Shown here one piece after another: positions 42,612 through 52,092 of a DNA stretch of 64,000 nucleotides. This DNA is from Flavobacterium sp. W4I14 (lineage in GTDB: Bacteria > Bacteroidota > Bacteroidia > Sphingobacteriales > Sphingobacteriaceae), in contig JAUSZU010000001.1 of NCBI GenBank assembly GCA_030817875.1, positions 4,278,001 through 4,342,000 on the forward strand. Reading direction: 5' to 3'. The notes under the pieces are model-generated. The model was not told the DNA's origin, ran no database searches, and saw nothing but the letters and a program-made list of their open reading frames with translations. Position numbers and translations under genes: made by a program. Numbering within the stretch: the first letter of the stretch is position 1; each line of letters starts with the position of its first letter.

Positions 42612-44483
42612 ATGAACCTTACAAGAATTTTCAGTCTTTTATTTTGTCTGTTTATTTCTAATGAATTAGTAGCCCAGCAAACCGATTCGGCATATGTTAG
42701 AGAAAACTACACCAAAATAGAACGCCAGATCCCCATGCGCGACGGCGTTAAACTCTTCACTTCCATTTATATACCTAAAAATCAAACCAAAAAATATCCA
42801 TTTTTAATTAACCGCACGCCCTATACAGTTGCACCTTACGGCGAAGATAAATATAAGCCGAGTTTGGGTAATTTTCGGGCGATGATGCGTGAGGGATTTA
42901 TTTTTGTATATCAAGATGTGAGGGGCAGATGGATGAGTGAGGGCACTTTTGCCGATATCCGCCCTCAACTGGTTGGAAAAAAATCTAAAACCGCTATTGA
43001 TGAGAGCACCGATACTTACGACACCATCGACTGGTTGGTTAAAAACGTGAAAGGCAACAATGGCAATGCGGGTATTTATGGCATTTCGTACCCTGGTTTT
43101 TATTCTACCACTTCTTTGCCAAATGCACACCCCGCGCTAAAAGCCGTTTCGCCTCAGGCGCCAGTTACCGACTGGTTTATGGGTGATGATTTCCACCACC
43201 GTGGTACATTATTCCTAATGGATGCTTTCAGTTTTATGGGCAATTTTGGTGTGCCGAGACCTAAACCGATTACACCAGATAAAGGTCCTAAAGGTTTTCA
43301 GTTCCCCATTCAGGATAATTATCGTTTTTATTTAGAAGCCGGATCGGTTAAGAACTTAAAAGACCGATATTTTGCAGATAGTATTAAATTTTGGAACGAT
43401 TTATTTAAACATCCAAATTTAGATACCTTCTGGAAAGCACGTTTAATTACGCCGCATTTAACCAATGTAAAGCCTGCGGTGATGGTGGTTGGTGGCTTTT
43501 TCGATGCCGAAGATGCTTATGGGACTTTTGATACTTACAAAGCAATTGAGAAACAGAATCCAGGTGCCAACAATATCCTGGTTGCAGGGCCCTGGTTTCA
43601 CGGTGGCTGGGTGCGCAGTGATGGTTCTTATTTCGGCGATATTCCTTTCGGCAAAACCACCAGTATTGATTACCAACAGCAGTACGAACTGCCTTTCTTT
43701 AAACATTATTTAAAAGGTGAAGGGGATTTTAATGCAGCAGAAGCAAATATTTTTGTAACGGGGAGTAACGAATGGAAAAAGTTCAAAACATGGCCACCAC
43801 AAGAGGTAGAAAACAAAAACCTGTATTTACAGCCCAATGGAAAACTCAGTTTCGAAAAAGTGGGCAGAACTGATAGCTGGGATGAATATGTGAGCGATCC
43901 GAATAATCCTGTGCCTTACCAGGATGGCATTCAGGCTAAACGTACCCGCGAGTACATGATCGATGATCAGCGTTTTGCTGCCCGCCGTCCGGATGTAAAA
44001 ACTTACCAAACCGATGCTTTAACCGAAGATATTACTTTAACCGGCCCTGTTTTAGCCAATTTAGTGGTTTCGACTACCGGAACAGATGCCGACTATGTAG
44101 TTAAACTGATTGATGTTTATCCTGAAGATGCACCAAATCCAGTGCCTAACCCTAAAAACCTGATTATGGGCGGTTACGAAATGCTCGTGCGCGGAGAAAT
44201 TATGCGTGGAAAATACCGCAATAGTTTCGAAAAACCTGAGCCTTTTGTTCCGGGTGCCATCACAAAAGTAAATTACCCTTTGCCAGATGTGGCGCATACT
44301 TTTAAAAAAGGCCATAAAATTATGATCCAGATTCAAAACTCATGGTTCCCATTAGCTGATCGCAATCCACAGAAATTTATAGATATCTATCAGGCAGAAC
44401 CGCAGGATTTTCAAAAAGCTACACACAAAATTTATCACGATCTGCACAACAGCTCATTTATTACGGTTTCGGTGTTAAAATAA
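42612..44483 (+). CDS. CocE/NonD-type S15 hydrolase
   Basis: The 623-residue protein has a signal peptide (LTRIFSLLFCLFISNELVAQ). The alpha/beta-hydrolase domain includes GIYGISYPGFYS with nucleophile S159, and the catalytic Asp/His lie around VMVVGGFFDAEDAYGT and GPWFHGGWVR. The X-Pro dipeptidyl-peptidase C-terminal beta domain includes VLANLVVSTTGTDADYVVKL and IDVYPED. The S15/CocE family cleaves X-Pro peptides or esters. The M1 aminopeptidase gene follows at 86 nt, which suggests peptide breakdown in the periplasm. Confidence 0.92.
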   Translation: MNLTRIFSLLFCLFISNELVAQQTDSAYVRENYTKIERQIPMRDGVKLFTSIYIPKNQTKKYPFLINRTPYTVAPYGEDKYKPSLGNFRAMMREGFIFVYQDVRGRWMSEGTFADIRPQLVGKKSKTAIDESTDTYDTIDWLVKNVKGNNGNAGIYGISYPGFYSTTSLPNAHPALKAVSPQAPVTDWFMGDDFHHRGTLFLMDAFSFMGNFGVPRPKPITPDKGPKGFQFPIQDNYRFYLEAGSVKNLKDRYFADSIKFWNDLFKHPNLDTFWKARLITPHLTNVKPAVMVVGGFFDAEDAYGTFDTYKAIEKQNPGANNILVAGPWFHGGWVRSDGSYFGDIPFGKTTSIDYQQQYELPFFKHYLKGEGDFNAAEANIFVTGSNEWKKFKTWPPQEVENKNLYLQPNGKLSFEKVGRTDSWDEYVSDPNNPVPYQDGIQAKRTREYMIDDQRFAARRPDVKTYQTDALTEDITLTGPVLANLVVSTTGTDADYVVKLIDVYPEDAPNPVPNPKNLIMGGYEMLVRGEIMRGKYRNSFEKPEPFVPGAITKVNYPLPDVAHTFKKGHKIMIQIQNSWFPLADRNPQKFIDIYQAEPQDFQKATHKIYHDLHNSSFITVSVLK

Positions 44484-44568
44484 ATAAAATCCGTCATTAC
44501 AAAAATGCTCACACTCGTTTTTAACAAGTGTGTAAATAACCGATCGTTTTTAACGATAAACATAACAA

Positions 44569-46239
44569 ATGAAAAAGTTACTATTCATTCTTACCACTGC
44601 CCTTAGCATTTCAACTTCACAAGCACAAATGCTTGGCAAAAACCAGGTGAACTCCAGGGCCGATAGCCTGCGGGGAACACTTACCCCTTTGCGTACCTGC
44701 TACGATATTAATTATTACCACTTAGATGTGAAGATCGATATCGATCAAAAATCAGTTAGCGGAAGCAATGAATTTGCTTTTACCGCCACACAGGATTTCA
44801 CTAAATTACAGTTCGATCTTTTTGATAACTTAAAAGTAGATAAAGTGGTATATAAAGGTACCGATCTACCTTTTACCCGGGAATATAATGCAGTTTTTAT
44901 AACTTTCCCTAAAGCAGTTAAAAAAGGAAGTAAGGATAAATTCACGGTTTTTTATTCAGGCAATCCTTTAGTAGCAAAAACACCACCTTGGGATGGCGGT
45001 TTTATCTTCAAAAAAGATGAAGCCGGCAATCCTTTTGTTTCTGTAGCTTGCCAGGGTTTAGGCGCAAGTGTATGGTGGCCAAATAAAGATCACCAGAGCG
45101 ACGAGGTAGATAGTATGTTAATCAGCATTAGTGTTCCTAAAACTTTGCAGGAAATATCTAATGGAAGACTGAGAAATACCGTCGATAAACCTAATGGTTA
45201 CAAACAATACAATTGGTTTGTCACTAATCCCATCAACAATTACGATGTTACCTTTTACATTGGCAAATATGCCCATTGGCAAGACAGTTATGATGGTGAA
45301 AACGGAAAACTCAGCATCGATTACTGGGCGCTGCAAACCGATAGCGCCAAAGCCCGCCCACATTGGGATGCCGATGTTAAACCCATGTTAAAATGTTTCG
45401 AATATTGGTTTGGCCCTTACCCATGGTACAAAGACGGTTACAAATTGGTTCAGGCACCACATTTGGGCATGGAACATCAAAGTGCAGTCGCTTATGGCAA
45501 TCAATTTAAACCAGGTTATCTAGGTAAAGATTTAAGCGGTACCGGCCATGGTTTAAAATGGGATTTCATCACCATCCATGAGAGCGGCCACGAATGGTTT
45601 GGCAATAACATCACCTCGAAAGATATTGCCGATATGTGGATTCACGAAGGTTTCACCAATTACTCGGAAGTATTATTTACCGAATGTACCGAGAACAAAG
45701 CGGCTGCAAACGAATATGTAATCGGATTACAGAAAATTATCCAAAACGATATTCCGGTTATCGGCCCTTACGGCGTAAATAAAGAAGGCTCCGGCGATAT
45801 GTATCCAAAAGGTGCAAATTTGATTAGTACCATTCGCCAGTTAATTAATAACGATGAAAAGTTCAGACAGATTCTTCGCGGGCTAAGCAAAACATTTTAC
45901 CATCAAACGGTAACCACTGCTCAGATCGAAAATTACATAGCCAAACAAAGCGGGCTTAAACTGGATAAAGTTTTCGATCAGTATTTACGTTTTACCAAAA
46001 TCCCAGTTTTAGAATATAAAATCAACAATGGTGCTTTATCTTATCGCTGGATAACCGATGTTAAAGGTTTTGATATGCCAGTGCGTGTAACATTAAAAAC
46101 AGGTGCTTATACCTTAATTAAACCTACAAACGATTGGAAAACACTTAAAGTGGATGCCAGCATAAATGCAGATAACTTTAAACACGATCCGTTGTTTTAT
46201 ATCAAAATAAAAAAAGGAGAACCTAATTCTTTTTTCTAA
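44569..46239 (+). CDS. M1-family metallopeptidase
   Basis: The 556-residue protein has a signal peptide and then the N-terminal beta domain (CYDINYYHLDVKIDIDQKSV). The exopeptidase motif is LGMEHQSAVAYGN, in place of GAMEN. The zinc site HESGH at 337-341 has its third ligand E360 in WIHEGFTNYSE, 19 residues after H341, as the family requires. It is an aminopeptidase-type zinc enzyme in the periplasm or outside. The gene follows the CocE hydrolase on the same strand. Short for M1, as the C-terminal helical domain is reduced. Confidence 0.94.
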   Translation: MKKLLFILTTALSISTSQAQMLGKNQVNSRADSLRGTLTPLRTCYDINYYHLDVKIDIDQKSVSGSNEFAFTATQDFTKLQFDLFDNLKVDKVVYKGTDLPFTREYNAVFITFPKAVKKGSKDKFTVFYSGNPLVAKTPPWDGGFIFKKDEAGNPFVSVACQGLGASVWWPNKDHQSDEVDSMLISISVPKTLQEISNGRLRNTVDKPNGYKQYNWFVTNPINNYDVTFYIGKYAHWQDSYDGENGKLSIDYWALQTDSAKARPHWDADVKPMLKCFEYWFGPYPWYKDGYKLVQAPHLGMEHQSAVAYGNQFKPGYLGKDLSGTGHGLKWDFITIHESGHEWFGNNITSKDIADMWIHEGFTNYSEVLFTECTENKAAANEYVIGLQKIIQNDIPVIGPYGVNKEGSGDMYPKGANLISTIRQLINNDEKFRQILRGLSKTFYHQTVTTAQIENYIAKQSGLKLDKVFDQYLRFTKIPVLEYKINNGALSYRWITDVKGFDMPVRVTLKTGAYTLIKPTNDWKTLKVDASINADNFKHDPLFYIKIKKGEPNSFF

Positions 46240-46359
46240 TCTGAGCATAGTTGAAGCTCCGATAAAGAGAATTAAATTTCATCTTATGCAACTTTTCAAC
46301 AAAACCATCGTCTTATAAGAAAAAGCTCATTATTCATCTAAAAAATAAAATCTATACCC

Positions 46360-47091
46360 ATGAAAAAAGTATTTGCAATATTATTGGCATCCTTAACATT
46401 AACCTCTAGTATTAATGTAATTGCTAAAAATCAGATCAACATCAATACTTCAAAAAATAATGGCGACAACAGAGATGTGAAAAACTTCAACGGAGTTGCA
46501 GCAGCAGGCCCAATAAACGTAATTGTAACTTTGGGCAATAGCGAAAGCTGCCGTTTAGAAGGCGACGCTGAGGCATTGGCCTCAATTGTTACCGAAGTAA
46601 AAGGCAACGTTTTGGTTATCCGCCCACAAACCAGTATTACAAGCTGGACTAGAAAATACGAAGGCAAAAAAATCACGGCTTATGTAACAGCAAAAGAGTT
46701 GGCCAGCTTAACCGTAAGTGGTGATGGCAACTTAAGCGTTAACGGAAAAATCAGCACAGGTAGCCTAGCCACAACTGTAAGCGGTTCGGGAAGCATTAAA
46801 GCAACGGCCGATGTAGACAATTACAATGGAGTAATTAGCGGTTCTGGCGCAATAAACATTACAGGCGGTGCAGATCATGCTAAAGTGGTAATCAGCAGCT
46901 CAGGTACCTTTGCCGGTAAATCTTTCTCTACAAAAACTTTAACCAGTACCATTAGTGGTTCAGGAACCATAAACATCGCGGTAAGCGAAAGCATTAGAGC
47001 GGTAATCAGCGGATCAGGAAGCGTAAATTATTCAGGCAATCCAAGTGTTGATAAAACTGTTGTTGGCTCAGGTGGAGTGAGAAAAGTATAA
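46360..47091 (+). CDS. GIN-domain (DUF2807) secreted beta-helix protein
   Basis: The 243-residue protein has a signal peptide (MKKVFAILLASLTLTSSINV) and then the head GIN domain: VKNFNGVAAAGPINVIVTLG, followed by a repeating beta-helix pattern with the G-S-G-S and NGxGxI-type turns (TTVSGSGSIKATADVDNYNG, ISGSGAINITGGADH, ISGSGSVNYSGNPSVDK). Such proteins sit in the envelope. The function is not established. A terminator follows at 47114-47146. Confidence 0.9.
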   Translation: MKKVFAILLASLTLTSSINVIAKNQININTSKNNGDNRDVKNFNGVAAAGPINVIVTLGNSESCRLEGDAEALASIVTEVKGNVLVIRPQTSITSWTRKYEGKKITAYVTAKELASLTVSGDGNLSVNGKISTGSLATTVSGSGSIKATADVDNYNGVISGSGAINITGGADHAKVVISSSGTFAGKSFSTKTLTSTISGSGTINIAVSESIRAVISGSGSVNYSGNPSVDKTVVGSGGVRKV

Positions 47092-47113
47092 ACTAAAGCC
47101 TTTTTTAATAGAG

Positions 47114-47146
47114 AAACACCTGCAAGAATTGTAGGTGTTTTTTTTG
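47114..47146 (+). terminator. Terminator of the GIN-domain gene
   Basis: An 11-bp stem AAACACCTGCA / TGTAGGTGTTT with one G-U pair and a 5-nt loop, followed by a T run. Confidence 0.85.
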
Positions 47147-47247
47147 GCCAATATTTGAAACTTGCTTTGAAAAACACATAAACTAATTACGCCTTCAAAT
47201 ATTTATATTCGCCTAACAACATCTCATAATCCCCAAAGAATTTTCAT

Positions 47248-47694
47248 ATGCTTACCGACACTTTAAAAACCCTTTTCAACCGTGATTTAAACAAGCTAAA
47301 ATCCGAAATCGAGTCGTATAAAAACGAAGCGAACTTATGGATTATAGATAAAAGCATTGCAAACTCAGCAGGGAACCTTTGCCTGCATTTAATCGGAAAC
47401 CTCAATACCTACATTGGCGCAACCTTGGGCGGCAGCAATTACATCCGCAACCGCGAATTGGAGTTTTCGTTAAAAGATGTCCTAAAACAGGAGCTAATCA
47501 ACATGATTGAAGCAACTATAATAGTGGTTAATGAAACGTTGGGTAAAATTACAGAAGAACAACTCAATAGCGAATACCCAATGCTGGTATTTCAGGAGAA
47601 AACATCAACCGAATTCTTCCTGGTTCACCTTACCACACATTTAGCCTATCACTTAGGGCAGGTCAATTACCACCGAAGGTTATTGGATGTATAA
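47248..47694 (+). CDS. DinB/DUF1572-family protein
   Basis: The 148-residue four-helix-bundle protein has the DinB-like histidine triad positions: LCLHLIGNLNTYIG in helix 2 and VHLTTHLAYHLGQVNYHRRL in the last helix, where HxxxH and the following H bind metal. Residues LKSEIESYKNEANLW open the protein. DinB-like proteins are metal-dependent enzymes of thiol or stress metabolism in some cases. The substrate here is unknown. Upstream TATATTCG at 47202-47209 may be a weak -7 box. Confidence 0.87.
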   Translation: MLTDTLKTLFNRDLNKLKSEIESYKNEANLWIIDKSIANSAGNLCLHLIGNLNTYIGATLGGSNYIRNRELEFSLKDVLKQELINMIEATIIVVNETLGKITEEQLNSEYPMLVFQEKTSTEFFLVHLTTHLAYHLGQVNYHRRLLDV

Positions 47695-47697
47695 TTT

Positions 47698-47800
47698 GTC
47701 GTCATTGTAAACAGAAGCCAAGCATTGTGCGTCCAGCATAAAGCGATCTACGCTAGATCGTCATTGCAAGGCAGCTTTTTCAGCCGACAAAGCAATCTAT
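47698..47800. repeat. Intergenic repeat with GTCATTGCAAGG / AGCAATC blocks
   Basis: Contains two copies of TCGTCATTG with GATCTACGCTAGATC between, and AAGCAATCTATT at the end. Related to the repeats near 56790 and 58269. Confidence 0.5.
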
Positions 47801-47833
47801 TAAGAAAATACAATACATAGATGAAAATTACCC

Positions 47834-48622
47834 ATGATACAACAACTCTTTGCCCAAAACGCAACCAAAATATTAGAAAGCGATGAATCTGTTCTCGGTT
47901 TAGCAGTGGGTGGCTCCTGGCTCAGCAATGAAATCGACGAATTTTCAGACCTCGACCTCATTTTGGTTACCAAAGAAAAACTATCAACAGATAAATCGAA
48001 AATGCTGCAATATGCCAGCCTTCTTGGCGATTTAATTTCTGCATTTACAGGAGAGCATGTTGGCGAACCGCGCGTATTGATCTGCCTTTACGACAAGCCA
48101 TTGCTACATGTTGACATTAAGTTTTTAACCCTTGATGAATTTGCTTCAAGAGTAGAAAACCCTATACTATTAATCGACAAAGACAATCAATTACAGCAAA
48201 TCCTCGATCAAACTGAAGCTAAATTTCCTTACCCAGATTACCAATGGATTGAAGATCGCTTTTGGACCTGGATGCATTATGCCCTCTTAAAAATCGGCAG
48301 AGGCGAGTATCTGGAAGCCTTAGATTTCTTCGGCTTTTTAAGGATGGTAGTGTTTGGTCCTCTACTGCACATCAAAAACAAAAACCTGCCACGAGGTGTG
48401 CGTAAAGTAGAATCGCAGCTCCCTGCCGAAGATTTTAATCTACTGAAAAGCACCATTGCCGAATACAATAAAACATCTTTAATCACTGCGTTAGAAAATG
48501 CAATAGCGCTTTATAAAATCCTGAGAATTGATCTGTTCGGTAAAGACATTAAGCATAACCAGAAAGCAGAAGACGCTGTTATGCAATATTTAGCAAAAAT
48601 AAAGGATAGCCACTCAGAATAA
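47834..48622 (+). CDS. Nucleotidyltransferase-fold protein (AadE/minor-NTase-like)
   Basis: The 262-residue protein has the Pol-beta superfamily motif GGSW (26-29) followed by SDLDLILVT with D39 and D41. Downstream strand HVDIKFLTLDEF supplies the third acidic position. The helical C-terminal half is WIEDRFWTWMHYALLKIGRG, then a long bundle. This layout resembles aminoglycoside adenylyltransferase-like proteins, but also many uncharacterised NTases. No drug-resistance role should be assumed. Confidence 0.8.
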   Translation: MIQQLFAQNATKILESDESVLGLAVGGSWLSNEIDEFSDLDLILVTKEKLSTDKSKMLQYASLLGDLISAFTGEHVGEPRVLICLYDKPLLHVDIKFLTLDEFASRVENPILLIDKDNQLQQILDQTEAKFPYPDYQWIEDRFWTWMHYALLKIGRGEYLEALDFFGFLRMVVFGPLLHIKNKNLPRGVRKVESQLPAEDFNLLKSTIAEYNKTSLITALENAIALYKILRIDLFGKDIKHNQKAEDAVMQYLAKIKDSHSE

Positions 48623-48767
48623 AAAATTAGATAATATAAAATTCTCCGTGCCTTCCGAGTTTCTGTGGCTATTTTTAATCAATAGGCCAAAAACAATAAT
48701 CTACGTTTATCTTTTTAATCTGCGGAACAACTGTAGTGCACTAACTCCAACTGGTCACACCTAAAAC

Positions 48768-48795
48768 AAAAAAGGAGGCTTAAGCCTCCTTTCAT
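48768..48795 (-). terminator. Terminator hairpin, palindromic
   Basis: AAAGGAGGCTTAAGCCTCCTTT (palindrome at 48771-48792) with a T run on the minus side ends the beta-barrel gene at 48801. It may also serve the plus-strand NTase gene upstream. Confidence 0.8.
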
Positions 48796-48800
48796 ATCTT

Positions 48801-49691
48801 TTAAAACTGAACCCCGATCAGCCACATATTTTCGATGTAGTTAATCTTCTGACTGGCCTTGTCGTACTCATCCCAGCCAGTGGTATGCACATTGGTTAAA
48901 TTGGTAGCGCCAAACTTAGTGGTATTTTGTAGGTAAACGTTTTTCCACACATAAAACTTAAGTCCAACTTTTGCAGAAACACCGTAACCCGAAATACTGA
49001 AGTGGTTATTTCTGCCCTGTCCGAACAAACGTACATCCGAACGCGGAACCATCATGCCACCTCCTAAACCAGTTTCTAAGGTTAAGGAAGTATTGCCGCC
49101 CGGAGCCACCCAAATATCATCATAACGCTCAATTTCGATATTTGCATAATTAAAACCATCAGTATGTTCGTAGGTTAACATGCTCTCTTTAACATTAATG
49201 CTTTGTCCGTTATAATCGCCTGCCAAATTACCTGTAGGTGTATTGGTTGGAGAAATATTTGGCCCAATGTGACCAGTGATTGCTACTGTTTGTGGGATGT
49301 CCATTACATATTTCATGTGGTCCCAACCGATTGAGATACTGTAGTTATCTTTGATAAAATAACCTGCACGGATATTGTATTGCGGTACGGTGATAAGTCC
49401 GGGATTTAAATAAGCCCAGCTCAATTTCGATTGTCTATCATGTGCAACTACATCTTTTAAAGTAAAATCGTAGTTCGGACCTTGAAACCTGATATCACTT
49501 TTCCCATACCACGAGCTGTTGTATCCCCAGTGAAAAAAGAAATCGCCTTTACGCGAAAAATTCCTTTTGTGCTCAGGATTAAATAAACTTTTTGAGGTTG
49601 GGGTATGATCAGTTGAAGACGTCTGAATCTCTTGAGCCTGCATCCGCTTGCCAAACAAGAGTGCTAAAAATAGAATGGTAAATCTTTTCAC
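48801..49691 (-). CDS. Outer-membrane beta-barrel protein of unknown function
   Basis: The 296-residue protein has a signal peptide (MKRFTILFLALLFGKRMQAQ). Beta-strand-rich repeats with alternating aromatics follow: RKGDFFFHWGYNSSWYGKSD, YNIRAGYFIKDNYSISIGWD, SLTLETGLGGGMMVPRSDVR, and the C-terminal MWLIGVQF ending in aromatic F. This layout fits an outer-membrane barrel. The family is not named. It lies near a second barrel protein (DUF2490) on the same strand, 85 nt upstream. Confidence 0.75.
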   Translation of the reverse strand: MKRFTILFLALLFGKRMQAQEIQTSSTDHTPTSKSLFNPEHKRNFSRKGDFFFHWGYNSSWYGKSDIRFQGPNYDFTLKDVVAHDRQSKLSWAYLNPGLITVPQYNIRAGYFIKDNYSISIGWDHMKYVMDIPQTVAITGHIGPNISPTNTPTGNLAGDYNGQSINVKESMLTYEHTDGFNYANIEIERYDDIWVAPGGNTSLTLETGLGGGMMVPRSDVRLFGQGRNNHFSISGYGVSAKVGLKFYVWKNVYLQNTTKFGATNLTNVHTTGWDEYDKASQKINYIENMWLIGVQF

Positions 49692-49776
49692 GCGGCAAAT
49701 TGAGCAAAAAGCCCAATCAATTACAACAGCTTTAACATTTTGTAAGAGTTGTTGTACAAAAAATGACTTTAAAACA

Positions 49777-50484
49777 TTAAAACCTGGTGTAAACAGCCAA
49801 CTGAATGATATTATTTACCGTATTATTTGAAACACCATGAGTAGCCTGATTCATATAACCAGCTTCCAGATCAAACTGTTTCGAAAAACGGTAACCTGCA
49901 GCGAGATATAATCTGTTCTGATCGAAAATACTATTATTAATTTTGTCCTTATTCTGAATATTCAAAAATACCTCGTTCTGCAAAGCCACAAATGGCCCTT
50001 TAATAAACGTTGGTTGTGTTTTTTGAAGTGGCTGAACAAGCCTGAAGAAATAGCGGAAACGCTGCGAAAAAGCATCTTCGCCTGTACGGCCAATAAAGCG
50101 TTGCTCAAGTCTCACCCTATGGCTGGCAAAAACCGATTTTATTTTATGACTATAAATGTACTGTTCAAAAATGCGGTGTTCGTGTGCAAATGAATTACCA
50201 GCAACCAGCGATTGTGACTGCGTTGTCTGCCATAAATACCCTAAGGCTACGTTGTGCTTATTGTTAATAAAATATTGTAAGGCTGGGCGCACCAATGTAT
50301 TCCTCAAATAGCCCCAATCGTCAGCAGAACGCAGTTGAACATCGAACTGTAAACCCCATTTATCATTAAATTTGGTGTTATTTAAAAACATAAACCAACC
50401 CGAATTTTGATGTTGGGTTTGCGCAGAAAGCTTTCCAGAAGCCATGATGAGCAACACCACGGCAGACAATACTATTTTTTTCAT
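49777..50484 (-). CDS. DUF2490 outer-membrane protein
   Basis: The 235-residue protein has a signal peptide (MKKIVLSAVVLLIMASGKLS) and the DUF2490 pattern: NSGWFMFLNNTKFNDKWGLQ, DVQLRSADDWGYLRNTLVRP, ALGYLWQTTQ, HRIFEQYIYSHK with RVRLEQRFIGR, and the C-terminal AVYTRF. It is expected to be an outer-membrane barrel of unknown role. The adjacent same-strand barrel gene at 48801 may be co-expressed. Confidence 0.87.
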   Translation of the reverse strand: MKKIVLSAVVLLIMASGKLSAQTQHQNSGWFMFLNNTKFNDKWGLQFDVQLRSADDWGYLRNTLVRPALQYFINNKHNVALGYLWQTTQSQSLVAGNSFAHEHRIFEQYIYSHKIKSVFASHRVRLEQRFIGRTGEDAFSQRFRYFFRLVQPLQKTQPTFIKGPFVALQNEVFLNIQNKDKINNSIFDQNRLYLAAGYRFSKQFDLEAGYMNQATHGVSNNTVNNIIQLAVYTRF

Positions 50485-50619
50485 AAGAAGAGATAAACCG
50501 GTTTTATCTGTGTGGCGCTAAATTAAAAGAAAATGGACAAAGCAAATAATTTAACTTTAAATTAATCCTCAAAAAAGATGTTATACACTTATCTTTAAGT
50601 TTTATTCATTGAAAATCAT

Positions 50620-51946
50620 ATGCGTTTTCTTTTGGGAATTTTGTTACTCTTGATTTTGACCGGAGTAAAGGCTCAGAACTTTACGGGTACCTGGGATTTT
50701 AAGTATCGTCCTTATCCCACGGCTTTACCAATTAATATGCAATTGAATATTGGCAAAGCAACTGAAAAGATGCTTTATCCAGCCAACTTAAAAATTACAA
50801 ATGGTGATTTTATATTTAGTTATGAGCTCTTGCTTGTTAAAAAAAATAGTACCCAACTGGGCATTGGTCGAAATAAATACCCGATAATAGAAACCCCTTT
50901 CAAAATTAAACAGTGGATGCCTTACCTAAATGGCCTACTTACGCTGAGTAAATCCAAAACCGGACAAGCACAATTGAGTTTGCAACGGATTGTGGATCGA
51001 TAACTTTGGGCTTTTTATGCGGGGTTTAGATGAGGACGATGAAATTTACAAAAGCTCAAAAGTAAATATGAGGGATCTTTTATATCGCGAAAAGATTACC
51101 TTAATAAAAACAAATTCAATGCCCTGGACAGATCCTCATATCCCCAGGATAGTTGCCCCTACCGGAAAGAATAATATTTACTATGGCGTTTACGATCCAA
51201 TTACCACAAAAGATAGCGTTGTTACCCTGGCCATACAGGATGAAGAGCTTATAGATGCAGACACCATAACACTGATTCAAAATGGCAGGATGATTTTAAA
51301 CAAACATGCCATTGATGAGAAAAAATTTAGCCATGAGCTACATTTAGACACAGGCATGAACACACTTGCACTTTTTGCAGATAATTATGGTCGCAAACCG
51401 CCAAATACTGGAAATTTGATTGTTAAAACAAGCGAAAACATGTATAGTTTTGATTTTTCAAACCGCTCAAACGCCTTTGCAACCTTTCTGGTGGCTAAGT
51501 TTTACAGCACATATTCAAAACCTACCTTATCAGATAATCAATCTATAAGCAATAAACCTATAGAAATACAAAAGAAAAAAAATGCTCCAGAAAAACCCAT
51601 AAACAGAAATACCGATGTTATTGCAAATATGCAAGTTGAACACAAGCAGATAGAACTTGAAATCTGGGACGGCCAGGTAGAAGATGGAGATAGTGTATCT
51701 TTAAAACTTAATGACGAATGGATCCATCAAAAAATTGCAGTTAAAAAAACATCCAAGCGGTTTTATCTAACATTGCAACCAGGCAAAAACACTTTATTGT
51801 TTCGAGCAGATAATTTAGGAAGTGTCCCACCAAATACAGCTGTGCTTTGCATTTACTATGGCGATAAAACACGGACAGTTTACCTGGATACCAATATGAA
51901 AAGAGATAATATTCTAAATATAGAATTTAGATCTAAAACGAATTAA
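50620..51946 (+). pseudogene. Secreted protein of unknown function split by a +1 frameshift
   Basis: An ATG at 50620 opens a signal peptide (MRFLLGILLLLILTGVKAQ) and a beta-rich domain (FTGTWDFKYRPYPTALPINM). The frame stops after LSLQRIVDR at 51003. The next frame, which begins before 50990 without an ATG, continues with WIDNFGLFMRGLDEDDEIYK and two similar beta modules (SVVTLAIQDEELIDADTITL...RKPPNTGNLIV and QIELEIWDGQVEDGDSVSL...GSVPPNTAVLCI) to 51946. Removing one G from GGATTGTGGATCG (about 50992) joins the two into about 442 codons. The family is unknown. Confidence 0.65.
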
Positions 51947-52092
51947 ACAGCTTGTAAAAGCTTATTATTTAAAATTCATTTAGTCATAAACAATTAAAAA
52001 TTTATCTTCGTTAAAGATTTGGGCATTAAGGCATTTTCAATATGCTTAAAATTGCACTTATTTTAACATTACAAAACGTAAATAGAACAAAA

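Noticed and set aside
42804..44336. Several antisense frames of 60-108 codons across the CocE gene
   Set aside because: They are shadows of the strongly coding plus-strand frame.
47834..48622. Aminoglycoside resistance gene
   Set aside because: Only the general nucleotidyltransferase motif is visible. The remaining sequence gives no specific match that would support drug modification.
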